Of a DNA stretch of 64,000 nt, positions 11,481 to 21,094 are shown in pieces. Numbering within the stretch: position 1 is the stretch's first letter; each line of letters opens with the position of its first letter. Below the pieces are notes generated by a model. The model was given only the letters and a program-made list of their open reading frames with translations. It was not told where the DNA came from and searched no databases. The DNA is taken from contig OX419762.1 in the NCBI GenBank assembly GCA_948567375.1, forward strand, positions 12,654,001-12,718,000, written 5' to 3'. The translations under genes and the position numbers were made by a program. The DNA comes from Lunularia cruciata. Lineage: Eukaryota > Streptophyta > Marchantiopsida > Lunulariales > Lunulariaceae.

Positions 11481-12870
11481 AGTGCTGTTACAGCTGCTGA
11501 TTGTCCACTAAAACCCGTGAAAATATCATATGCATCAAATCCTCCTTCGATCACTCCTGTCTTTCCTTCTCTTCCTTCCTTTCACTTCCCTGTCCTTCTT
11601 TTGGTTACTGGTCCTGTATTTCTTTTCTGCCAATTCCCTCCTTTCGATTCCCCTTCTCTGTCTTTGATCCCTGAACTGTTACTCTCGTCAACTATTGAAG
11701 AGATCTTGTCGTCTCCGTCTTCAAAAAAATGAAGATCTCCAGACGACATTACACTCCACTCTCCATAACTGGTTGCTGCCCTTCAATTCCCTTTGAACTT
11801 CCAGCTATCGCGTGTGTATGTTACAAGCGAGTGCCCTCTAGACTCCTGAACTCCTATCGATAATTTTCCTGCCCCTTTCTTCTCCTTTCCTTCCCTTGAT
11901 CCTTCACTATTCCCTCTCTATTCGATAATTCTCCTCTGCCCTTTCCAATTCTTGCTTTCGATCTTGTCTAAACTCCTCTCTCTTCGATCCTTTTCTATTC
12001 GTCAAAACCTTCGAGACTTCCCCTTCACTCCAAACTCCTTCAATATGCCCCTATGACTCCAAACTCCTTCGATATATCCCCTATCACCCCAAAAAGTCCT
12101 CTCTCGATAATCCCCTGTCACTCAAGAAAAACTCTCTTGGTATTCCCTTTCTTGATTCTGGTCTCTCGAAAACCCTCTCTTGATTTCCTTTCGATTCCTC
12201 TTGCTTCTTGTTTTCTCGATTCCCTACCTGATTTTCTCTCCTTCTCCTCTGCTTGATTTCTGGTCTCTTGAAAACCTTCTCCTGATTTCCATTCAATTCC
12301 CCTGGCTTCTTGCTTTCTCCTTCACTGTCACTTCCCCAAGAGCCTTCTTGACTTTCTCTTCACTGTCACCTCCTTTTCACACCTCACTGTCATTCCTATC
12401 AATCCCTTCCTGAAAAGTCTTCCTGCCAATTCCTTCTCTATCACTTCCCCCTCTCTCTCTCTCCTTCTTTTTCTGTCATTCCCCTTCACTGTCACTTCCT
12501 GAAAAGTCTTCTTGCAAATTCCTTCATTGTCACTTCACTCTCTCTATCATTTTTCTCTCCTTCCAACTCCTTTGATACTGCTCCGTTACTCCAAAAAATT
12601 CCCTCCCTTTGATACTTTCCTGTACTCTCTTGTCCTATTTCTCCAAAAATCAGCTTCGTCTTCAGCTGACTCCCCTTCCAAAAATGGCCTTTGTTCTTGT
12701 CCTTCCCCACAAGACTTTTCCATGTGGAGCGGTTTCTCCTTTTTTTTGTCTTTTCCTCCTCAAGATTAGTCAAATGGAACTTTTTTGGGTTCCTCGTCAT
12801 CAACTTCTGACTTAACTTTTGTCGGATCACTCTGAAATTTGGATATTGGCGTGCTTTCAATTAAGTCCTC
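11481..12870 (-). pseudogene. Purine-rich Lys/Glu/Ser repeat region continuous with the auxilin fragment
   Basis: On the minus strand this stretch is almost continuously purine-rich and reads as degenerate repeats around QEDFSGSDSEGE and NQEKVFKRPE, with stops mainly at CAG or CAA derived codons. Open pieces lie at 12860-12492 (122 codons) and 12296-12084. Plant auxilin-like proteins have long charged, repetitive stretches ahead of the J-domain, so this may be the eroded middle of the same captured gene, or an unrelated expanded minisatellite. No intron signals were evident. Confidence 0.35.
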
Positions 12871-13256
12871 AAATTCTTATTCTTCAAGAGAAGTTTTAGT
12901 TTCAGTCCTTTCTTGCTCCAAGGTCTTCCACAACATTTGACTTCCTTTCCTCAATGCTACCTCAACGGCTCGTTTCACCTCCTCTAAATTCCTTGTCTTT
13001 ATTTTCTGCCCTAATTCTATGCCTTTTGATGCCTTCTTCTCTACTTGTGACTACCTACACATATAGGAGCCTACTATTTTGACAACTCTTGGAGTTACTA
13101 CCTAGAAAGTTCACTCACAAATATTAAAAATCATTGATGGAATCCAAAAGTTAATGCCTACAACTGGCACTTTTACTAAATATACATACTTCTCCACTTA
13201 TTTACCTACCACACTAAATAGTACTAATGGAATATATAGATTATTTTCCCAACGAC
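12871..13256. other. Right end of the 7.4-kb insertion, unassigned
   Basis: The minus strand of 13030-12880 still reads as a charged helix (KTRNLEEVKRAVEVALRKG). The last 220 bp are AT-rich without coding potential and end at the GCCAT duplication. The expected second LTR is not recognisable here. Confidence 0.3.
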
Positions 13257-13261
13257 GCCAT

Positions 13262-14705
13262 ACGTTATCATTGCTATGCAGTAAAAAATCAAGCATCTTA
13301 CTTGATTGTTGGATGAACAAGACCATCAACAACAAGAGGACATAGAGAGAGCACCAATTCTAGAAGGAGTAGACCGCATCCAATTTCCAAAACCCAAGGT
13401 ATTTGAAGGCAAGAATATTTTGGATATAGTGTAGAATTTTTTGTTTGATTACAAACATTATTTTGTAGTTTCCAATCTTTAAGATAAATGGAAATAGATT
13501 CTCTTGGCTTCCAGCCAATTGGATGGATTAGCAAAGCTATGGTGGTGATTCCGAGTGGAGCGAGTTGAATAGCAATTTGTTACACCAATCTTGACTTAGA
13601 CAAAATCCAAGAGTGAAATAATTGGTCAAATTCTAAGCTATAAATGTCAGACAAGCCACACAAGATAGGTTGGTAGAGTTGAAGCAAATTGACTCTATAA
13701 AAATTTACACCATGCAATTCCAGAACACTATCATGCAAATTCCAAATATACTTGATAAGCTTTGGATCTATTTGTGAAGGGCTTGAAGTCACAAATCAAA
13801 TTAGAGGTGATTATGCAAGAGCCAAAACACTTCGAGGAAGACATGTAGTTGGCCAAACACTTTGATTCCTTGGTTGTAACAACTTGGTCTTGACCTCAAC
13901 CTCACTAAACCTACCAATACACTACATACAGGTGGAAGAGATGACACTAATGGAGATTGATGTCATTCAACAAGGACCACTTGGCACTATAAATAGAGAA
14001 AAATTGCAACAAAATGGTGGTTGTTTTTATTCTTGCCAAATTGGACATCACATTGCTTAATGTCCACTCAATAATGAGCAACTTTGACAAATTACCAAGA
14101 TGGAGTTTGTAGAGAAAAATGATTAGGGAAACAAGGAATCCCGATAGGAAATTTTGAGTCACCTATTGAGAACTTGATTAGTTCTAATGGAATCAAAGGT
14201 TCAACCTATACAAGTTTGCTTCACTTGCAAAGTATGATATCTGATCATGGTTGTAGGATTTTGCTTGATTTTGGAAGTTTAGAGAATTGCATGTCCATGC
14301 AATTAGTAAAGGAATTACATATTCCTATCAAGCCAGTAATTGGAAATAAATTGATGATGGTTGATGTTAGAAAGGGTTTTTGCTCTCCGTACCTCACATC
14401 CTATTACATTCAAGATTAGGAAGGAGTATTTAGAGTGTATGAGGTTTGGAGTGGCACCTTTACACTATGATGTCATTCTAGGTTTACCTTAGCTTGAACA
14501 TCATAAGGTTCAATTTGATTGGACCCGATAACAAATTCAAGTACAACAGAAAGGTAGTAATTTCCTATTAGTTTGTTTGGCACCTTTGAGTAAGACACCT
14601 AAGAATAGTCAATCCCAAGATGAAAAGTTTGTCAAGGAAGTAGCCATAGAGCAAACTTTGAAGAAAGATAGGTCCCAAGATGGAAAGTTTGTCAATGAAA
14701 CAACT
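13262..14705 (+). pseudogene. Gag-protease remnant of chromovirus copy A
   Basis: It aligns along its length with gag and protease of copy D (61830-63190) and with the protease region of copy B (15680-16450). Recognisable are the Gag core (near 13380-13560, ending in the tryptophan-rich KLWW-like segment), a zinc-knuckle remnant near 14020-14060, and the protease active-site region near 14255 reading ILLDFGSLENC, where the catalytic aspartate is kept but the flanking Ser/Gly pattern is altered. Stops and frameshifts are frequent. It resumes copy A after the 7.4-kb insertion and ends exactly where the copy B LTR starts, inside the protease-RT linker, so copy B probably inserted here. Confidence 0.7.
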
Positions 14706-15117
14706 TGTAACAATATGGAGTTTAGCGACAAAGTTAATAGGGCTAACAAAGTAACAAATAAGACAAATTAGCCTAGAATATTTCGGAAGTATCTAGGAAG
14801 CTTCTTGGGAAGCTTCTCGATTAGCTTAACTTGAACCTCAAGTAAGTAGCTTCTAGAAAGAAGTTCTAGAAGCTTCTAACTAGCTTAGCTTGCATGCCAA
14901 ATAAGTGGCTTCTAGAAGGAAGCATCTTGGTTAACTTGGCTTGCACTCTAAGAAGGCTGCTCAAGGAAGCTTCTTGAGAAGCTTCTCAAGGGCCTTGTAT
15001 GTTACCTATAAATACCAAAGCCAAAGCTCATGCTAGGCATTTGGAGTTTTCCCTCATCCCAGCATCCCAATGTGAGCTTCCATTCTCCTATTTCTCTCCT
15101 TGATCTTGGTCTTTACA
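14706..15117 (+). repeat. 5' LTR of chromovirus copy B
   Basis: It starts TGTAAC and ends TTTACA. It contains tandem, degenerate units built from GGCTTCTAGAAGGAAGCTTC and AGCTTAGCTTGC, and a TATAAATA box near 15008. A three-unit TTC-TA-GAA-GC-TTC heat-shock-like motif lies at 14864-14876. The PBS TGGTATCAAAGC follows at 15119. Confidence 0.85.
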
Positions 15118-15118
15118 T

Positions 15119-15130
15119 TGGTATCAAAGC
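15119..15130 (+). other. Primer-binding site, initiator tRNA-Met
   Basis: TGGTATCAAAGC lies one base inside the 5' LTR and matches the complement of the 3' end of plant initiator tRNA-Met with one change (the usual site is TGGTATCAGAGC). Confidence 0.8.
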
Positions 15131-15138
15131 AAGAATGG

Positions 15139-15829
15139 GATGGATGGAATTTATGGACCACCTAATCTACTTCCACCAAACCATTGGGATTTTCATATCC
15201 AAATATTACCCAAGCATCATTTCACACAATTCATCATCTCACACTTTGGGCAGGATTTTCTGCATATGATCACCTTGTTTGGGGAACCATTGATACTTCC
15301 GGTTGTAACTTATGGAGAACGGTGGACGTGTTGCATCTATGTGTTAATCAATTAGATAAATTGGGAGTAGTGGGATAGAGTAATAGCCAAAGTGGTAATA
15401 TATACAAGAAAGTGAAGTTCTAGATCAATTTGTGTGGGGATTGAAGTCAGAAACCAAATTGGAAGTGACCATGCAGGAACCACAAAACATAAAAGAAGCC
15501 ATGCAATTGGTTGAGCGCTTTGATTCCTTGGTTGCGACAATTTGGTCTCAACCTCAACCTACACAAAGCTTACAAATACACTACGCACAAGTAGAAGAAC
15601 CAACACCAACGGAGATTGATGCTATCCAATAGAGACCACTTCATACAGCGGATAAAGAAAGATTGTGACAAAATGGAGGTTGTTATTGTTGCCAAGTTGG
15701 ACATCTCATTGTTAAATGTCCACTTAAGAATGGGTGACCTTGACAAGTTGCCCAAATGGAGTTTATGGAACAGAATGATCAGGGAAATGAAGAATCCCAA
15801 TAGGAGATTTTGAGCCACTTATTGGGAGC
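15139..15829 (+). pseudogene. Gag of copy B, internally deleted
   Basis: The N-terminal part begins MDGIYGPPNLLPPNHWDF at 15140 and runs to about 15395, then jumps to sequence equivalent to copy D near 62290, so the middle of the capsid-like domain is absent. The C-terminal part has a perfect nucleic-acid-binding zinc knuckle, CYCCQVGHLIVKC (CX2CX4HX4C), at 15681-15719. Frames change between the two halves. Gag would form the particle; the deletion makes this copy dependent on others. Confidence 0.7.
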
Positions 15830-16222
15830 TTGATTAGTTCCAATGGGATTGAAGGCTCAACCTATGCAAGTTTGCTTCACTTACAAGGTACAATATCTAA
15901 TCGGGGTTGTAGGATTTTGGTTCATTCTGGAAGTTCAGAGAATTACATGTCTATGCAAGTAGCAAAGGAATTGGTTATTCTTATCAAGCCAGCAATTGGA
16001 AATAGATTGATGATGGCAGATGGTAGAAAGCGTTCTATATTTTGTACCTCATATCCTATTACTTTTAAGATTGGGAAGGAGTATTTGGAGTGTATGAGGT
16101 TTGTAGTGACATCTCTACACTATGATGTCATTCTAGGACTACCTTGGCTTGAACGTCATAAGGTTCAATTTGATTGGACCCAACGACAAATTCAAGTACA
16201 ACACCAAGGTAAGAATTTCTGA
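15830..16222 (+). pseudogene. Retroviral-type aspartic protease of copy B
   Basis: The 130-codon open frame contains RILVHSGSSENYMSMQ, aligned with the LIDSGAS active site of gypsy proteases, and ends with the second conserved block DVILGLPWLERHK. The catalytic aspartate is replaced by histidine, so it should be inactive. In a working element it would cut the Gag-Pol polyprotein. A linker with a triplicated phrase around GKF...EVAIEQA-LKR follows at 16260-16450. Confidence 0.75.
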
Positions 16223-16529
16223 TTAGGTTATCTGGCACCTCTTAGTAAGACACCTAAGCATAGTCAATCCCAGGATGGGAAGTTTGTTGAGAAGGTAGCC
16301 ATAGAGCATGCCTTGAAGAGAGAGGAGCTCCAAGATGGGAAGTTTTCCAAGAAGGCAACCATGGGGTAAGCTTTGAAGAGAAATGAGTTCCTAAATGGGA
16401 ATTTTGTTAGTGAAGTAGCCATAGAGCAAGCTTTGGAGGAAGATAAGTCCATTTTTGTGGTGTGGAGCAAGCCGATTGCACAAGGACAATCTGAGGAGAG
16501 CCGAGACCCTCATCAAGTAATGGTTAATT

Positions 16530-17760
16530 AGATAGTTCAAGAGTTTATGGATGTGTTTCTAGATGATCTACCGAGGGGATTACCCTCCAATCGTGGTATG
16601 CCCTTCAAGATTGAGTTATTGCTTGAGAGTACTCCAATGAGTAGACCAATCTATCGGCTCTCACCAAAGGAGTTGGAGTAGTTGCAAACAACACTTACAA
16701 AGTTGTTGGAGAAGGGCTTCATACAACATAGTACCTCTCCTTGGAGAGCACGGGTACTATTTGCTCCAAAGAAGGATGGAAGACTTTGTTTTTGTATTGA
16801 TTATTGTGGGCTCAATAAGCAAACAATGAAGAATGCATATCTCTTGCCTCAAATTGATGACTTGCTTGATTAATTAAGTAGAGCACAATACTTTTCCAAG
16901 CTGGATCTTTGTAGCGGCTATTGGCAAATCCCCATTGGTAGGGAAGATGTGCAAAAGATAGCCTTTCGCACAAGGTATGGGCGTTTTGAGTTGAGAGTTC
17001 TACCTTTTGGGCTCACTAATGCTCCAATAGTCTTCATGGATTAGATGCATTAGGTGTTGGATGGACTATTGGATCAGCACGTGGTGGTGTTCTTGGATGA
17101 TATCTTAATCTATAGCAAGACAAAGGCAGAATATGTGAATCATGTGCAAGAAGTCTTAAGATGACTACGACAATGGAAATTTTATTGCAAGAAGTTGAAG
17201 TGTGCCTTTTAGCAAAAGGAAGTTACCTTCTTGGAGCACAAGATCTCATCAGAGGGGATCAAGATGGAAGAGGAGAAAATCAAGGCCATTATTGATTGGC
17301 TTACTCCAAAGGATGCTATAGAAGTATGGGCATTTAATGGACTGGCCAGTTTTTACCGATGGTTCATTCATTATTATGCTCATGTGGTTGCACCATTGAC
17401 TGATCTCTTGCATAAGGACTTGAGCTTTGAGTGGACCACCAAGCACAAAGAAGCATTCTAGAAGTTGAAACATATTGTGTCTTCAAGGCTCATTCTTCAA
17501 CCGTATGATCCTCAACTACCCTATGTGGTTGATTCTGATGCTTCTAACTTTGCAATTGGAGCCATGTTGCAATAGGAATTCCGACATGGACTACATCCCA
17601 TTGCCTTTGTGTCTTGCCAATTCAAGATGGCTGAAAGAAACTACTCTGATTGAGATCAAGAACAACTTGCAATGGTATATGCCACCAAGATATGGAGGCA
17701 TTACCTCTTAGGGAAACAAGTGATCATGTGAACTAATCACAAACCATTGTTGTAGACTTT
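16530..17760 (+). pseudogene. Reverse transcriptase and RNase H of copy B
   Basis: Recognisable RT blocks in order are [15 protein letters not shown] (16760), [16 protein letters not shown] (16890), LPFGLTNAP (17005) and the catalytic FLDDILIYS (17092), followed by the connection domain with GLASFYRWFI (17338) and the RNase H start VVDSDASNFAIGA (17527). The FLDD aspartates are intact. In-frame stops occur mainly where Gln is expected (for example LD-stop-LS near 16870, MD-stop-MH near 17040, ELE-stop-LQ near 16680), all CAG or CAA to TAG or TAA. It sits between protease and integrase as in all Ty3/gypsy elements. Confidence 0.85.
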
Positions 17761-18099
17761 ACACTTGGAACACATGAAGAGTTGATATCATTGATGGGAG
17801 GAACAACTCTAATTGTTTGACATCAAACTTGAATACAAACCAGGTTGGTTCCACATCATCCCTAATGCTTTATCACAACAACTTAATTTGAAGTCTTTTC
17901 CTCTCATCACAACGGCAATTACAACGGTGGCAATTGACTCCAAGGTCCAAAATGAGTTCAGCTCTACAACAAGATCCCTTCTTCCAGATGGTACATGGTT
18001 GCCTTACAGCATCCGACAAGGAGTACAACACCTTCTCCATCAAGGGTGGCCTTCTATTCCATCAAGATCAGATCTATGTTCTAGCCAAAAGTGATTTTT

Positions 18100-19390
18100 G
18101 ACTTGTGCGTCTTCAAGAAGCCCATTATTTGCCCATAGTTTGTCACATGGGTGTGAACAAGACCTTTGGTACCCTCTAACACCAATGGTGGTGGCCCAAC
18201 ATGACGTAAGATGTTTGAGAATTTGTCCAATTGTGTGAGAATTGCCAATGCAACAAGGCCAACAACCAAAAGTCAAGTGGACTCCTTCAACCACTCACCA
18301 TTCCATCCGCTTGATGGGAGCATGTGAGCTTGGATCTCATCACATCTTTACCCAAGACAAAGCAAGGACACACAACAATTGTGGTGTTTGTGGATAAGCT
18401 TAGTAAGCAAATCTACTTAGCACCAACTTGTGATATCATGGATGCTCCAACCTTAGTGCAAATATACTTTGACAATGTCTTCAAGCGTCATGGAATGCCA
18501 TGTGTCCTCATCTTTGACCGCGATTCTTGATTTACCGAGAAGTTTTGGCAAGCACTCTTCCAAATACTCGGCACCAAGTTTGCTTTGTTCACGACCTATC
18601 ATCCTCAAACTGATGGACGAACCAAACGTGCAAATTGTACATTGAAGGATATACCGCGTGCCTTTGTCAATGTCCACCATACCAATTGGGATGAATGTCT
18701 TGCAATTGCAAAATTTGCCTACAACAATTCCAAACAAGCAAGCACCGGATTTTCTCCTTTCTTTCTCAATTTTGGCCAAGATCCGCTTGTTCCCAATTCT
18801 CTTCTTGCTCCCCCTTCCACCTCAGGTTCCTCATACTTCCACATTCTTGACCACTATATCCCAATCTCTCCAAGGAACCAAGTCTCACCTCCTTGTTGCT
18901 CAAAATTGCCAAAAACAATATGCGGACCACCATCGTCATGATCTCACCTTTGAAGTTGATGATAAAGTCATGTTATCCTCTAGTAACCTCCCTCTCTCCC
19001 TTGATACCCAAGTTTGTAAACTTGCCCCTAATTGGATAGGACCCTTTGATATCACCCAAATTGTCTCTCCTATTGCTTATCGACTTGCCTTGTCGTGTCA
19101 CATGCGTATCCATCTTGTCTTTCATGTTTCTAATTTGAAACCCTTTGTTCCTAACCCTCTTCCTTTTCCTCTTGAGTCCAACCTCCCCCTCTTCCTCTCC
19201 CTATCAATGATTATGAGGAGTACAAATTTGATCTTATCCTTGCATGTTGTCATATTCAATAAGGCCGTCGATAACATACAGAGTACAAGGTCCTTTGGAA
19301 AGGGTATCCCCTTCATGATGCCACATGGGAACCTCTTTCTCACCTCCAAAATGCATAGACGGCCATCTAGGACTTCAAAGCTTCACTAGC
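18100..19390 (+). pseudogene. Integrase with C-terminal chromodomain of copy B
   Basis: The zinc-binding HHCC part is at 18115-18260 (HMGVNKTFGTL, then CENCQCNKANN). The catalytic core runs 18330-18780: DLITSLPKTKQG with the first Asp, VLIFDRDS with the second, and YHPQTDGRTKRANC, where the catalytic Glu of the usual GQTERxNR is Lys. At 19278-19355, frame-shifted from the preceding open frame, the sequence encodes TEYKVLWKGYPLHDATWEPL, a chromodomain signature that in chromoviruses can direct insertion toward marked chromatin. The copy is inactive from the lost Glu and the frameshifts. Confidence 0.8.
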
Positions 19391-19410
19391 AACAAGGACG
19401 TCACCAACTA

Positions 19411-19421
19411 GCGGGGGGGGA
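19411..19421 (+). other. Polypurine tract of copy B
   Basis: GCGGGGGGGGA lies three bases before the TGTAAC start of the 3' LTR, the position of the plus-strand DNA primer. Confidence 0.75.
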
Positions 19422-19578
19422 ATATGTAACAATATGGAGTTTAGCGATGAAGTTAGTCGGGCTTATGAAGTAGCACATAAGACAAATTAGCCTAGAATAT
19501 TTTGGAAGTACCTAGGAAGCTTCTTGGGAAGCTTCCCGGCTAGCTTAGCTTGTACCTCAAGTAAGTAGCTTCTAGAAG

Positions 19579-19596
19579 GAAGCTTCTAGAAGCTTC
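19579..19596 (+). promoter_or_regulatory. Four-unit heat-shock-element-like site
   Basis: GAAGCTTCTAGAAGCTTC is four alternating GAA/TTC pentamer units with 2-bp spacers, the consensus bound by trimeric heat-shock factors. It lies about 145 bp upstream of the LTR TATA box. A further TTCTAGAA dyad lies just before it at 19570-19577. Binding is inferred from the motif only. Confidence 0.55.
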
Positions 19597-19738
19597 CAAC
19601 TAGCTTAGCTTGCACGCCAAGTAGGCGGCTTCTAGAATGAAGCTTCTTGAAAAGCTTCCTAGTTAACTTGGCTTGCACTCCAAGAAAGTGGCTTGAGGAA
19701 GCTTCTTGAGAAGCTTCTCAGAGGCCTTGTATGCTACC

Positions 19739-19746
19739 TATAAATA
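19739..19746 (+). promoter_or_regulatory. LTR TATA box
   Basis: TATAAATA, followed by CCAAAGCCAAAGCTCATGC. The same box and downstream context are kept in the LTRs at 5167, 14706 and 61050, where it also follows the repeat units, so it marks the U3/R promoter. Confidence 0.6.
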
Positions 19747-19850
19747 CCAAAGCCAAAGCTCATGCTAGGCATTTGGATTTTTCCCTCATTCAAGTGTCCC
19801 AATGTGAGTTTCCACTCTCCCATTTCTCTCCTCGGATTTGGTATTTTACA

Positions 19851-20925
19851 TCCACAGTGAAAGGATTAATGTACTTAGGCAAAAACTTCTTTTTTACTCT
19901 CTTGAATCAAATAGAATCAAGCAACGTTACCCTATCACATTCTTTGAAAGGCTCCACCTTCTTCTTGCCTTGCCTCTTGTCATAGCTCTCCTTTTGTTTC
20001 CTTTGAGCTTGCTCTACTTGAACCATAGAAAACTGCTCTTGCTTCTTCCAACTCCATGAATTGATCCTTCCTTGACTTCTCTACATCACCTTCCTTATGC
20101 TTTCTTCAATCTCCTATGAATGCTTTGGAAGGTAGGAATATCAAAGTGAATAGGTAAGGTAGACATCATACCATATGCCAATTGAAATGGATAGTATCTG
20201 GTGATAGTTTCATGGTTGTCCTATACTCCCACAAAACTGCATGAATCCTCTTGTCCCAATGATGTTTAGCTCCTTCCATTTTTGCATCTTTGGCCAACAT
20301 CATGCACAAGGTCTGACTGGTTCTCTTTGCCAAGCCATTATAATTTGGCTTATAGGATGTAGTTACTCTATGTATGATCAAGAAATGTCATAGCATGGTT
20401 GTAGTGATGTTTAATATAAACTCTACTCTATCAGAAACCAACTCCAAAGGGCATCCAAACTTGATGATAATGCGTTCATAAAAAATCTACCAACTTCATC
20501 TTCATTCTTGTCCCTCAATGGTCTAGCCTCAACCCAATTGGTAAGATAATTAGTAACTACCACAATGTATCTATTGTTCCTTGGGGTTCTATTGAGAGGA
20601 TTTGCAAAATTGATTTCCCACTTCTCAAAAGGTCATAGCAATGGAATTGATCTAAGTGGTGGAGCAGAAGTAGACTTTCTAGCAAAAGCTTGACAAACAT
20701 GCAAGTTTTGCAATAATCAAGAAAATCTTTGAAAATCACTCTAGAATGGTAACATGCATCTAGAATCTTGAAAGCACTCACCTTTCATGCAAAGTGTTCT
20801 CCACACACTAAACCTTTATGGGTAGGATAGACTCTTCCTTACCCACTGCTCTTTGAAGTAGATCCACTGCTCTTTGAAGTAGACCATCTGCTCCTTGGTG
20901 AAAAAGGATATCCTTCACCATTGTC
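19851..20925 (-). pseudogene. Integrase of element E, truncated
   Basis: Minus-strand pieces include the zinc-binding region (20781-20557, CYHSRVIFKDFLDYCKTC), the core (20381-20166, with TSYKPNYNGLAKRTSQTL matching the catalytic-Glu block, here Lys) and the C-terminal LEEARAVFYGSSRAQRKQ helix near 20000-19930. Several frameshifts and stops separate them. The reading ends at 19851 within the block that normally precedes GPFxVxE. Confidence 0.65.
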
Positions 20926-21094
20926 TAAGGTCTAGATCTTGCTGCAAGGGCCTTCCTCTCCCTAGCATGAATCCCTTCTGGATAGTTACTTCTTGTCACA
21001 AAATGCACAATCTCCTTGTACTCCATTGGAACCTCTTGAGTGACTGAGATTGTCATGAGCTCCTCAACTGTGAAGGAATCATCCATTGGCTCAT

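Larger units (their letters stand above)
5877..13261 (-). mobile_element. 7.4-kb insertion with 5-bp target duplications, gene-carrying retroelement-like
   Basis: GCCAT occurs at 5877-5881 and at 13257-13261. Removing 5882-13256 plus one copy of GCCAT rejoins chromovirus copy A so that it aligns base for base with copy D near 61800-61830. This shows an insertion with a 5-bp target duplication, the size made by LTR-retrotransposon integrases. The left end is an LTR-like unit (5882-6722) flanked inward by a pyrimidine tract, which is a polypurine tract on the minus strand, so the element reads on the minus strand. I cannot find a matching LTR at the right end, where the last bases (CCCAACGAC) only loosely resemble the inner LTR tip. 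The cargo is an orphan coiled-coil protein, an auxilin J-domain fragment and a purine-rich region. No gag-pol enzyme motif was seen, so it would be non-autonomous. Confidence 0.55.
14706..19850 (+). mobile_element. Ty3/gypsy chromovirus copy B, complete in outline
   Basis: Two related LTRs (14706-15117 and 19425-19850) enclose a primer-binding site, gag, protease, reverse transcriptase, RNase H, integrase, chromodomain and polypurine tract in the Ty3/gypsy order. The C-terminal chromodomain marks it as a chromovirus. It cannot move by itself: gag has an internal deletion of about half a kilobase near 15395-15410 relative to copy D, the protease catalytic Asp is His, the integrase catalytic Glu is Lys, and many CAG/CAA codons have become stops. 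The LTRs differ at roughly one base in eight to ten by eye, so the insertion is old. No matching target duplication is found: the left flank is copy A gag-pol, while the right flank is element E, so the right side was rearranged afterwards. Confidence 0.85.
19425..19850 (+). repeat. 3' LTR of copy B, rich in heat-shock-element-like dyads
   Basis: It starts TGTAAC and ends TTTTACA, 426 bp. Between 19515 and 19717 there are at least five GAAnnTTC or TTCnnGAA clusters, the best being a perfect four-unit array at 19579-19596 and a three-unit array at 19639-19651, with gapped pairs at 19515-19535 and 19698-19717. A TATAAATA box follows at 19739-19746. The dense placement right upstream of the TATA box resembles the promoter of heat-activated plant retrotransposons. 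The LTR is cut directly against element E at 19850/19851. Confidence 0.85.

Noticed and set aside
14780-15000. Regularly repeated palindromic AAGCTTC blocks that could suggest a CRISPR-like array
   Set aside because: They lie inside an LTR, vary in unit length, lack unique spacers and recur in all LTRs of the family.
19425-19850. Target-site duplication for copy B
   Set aside because: Left flank CAACT and right flank TCCAC do not match; the right junction was probably rearranged.
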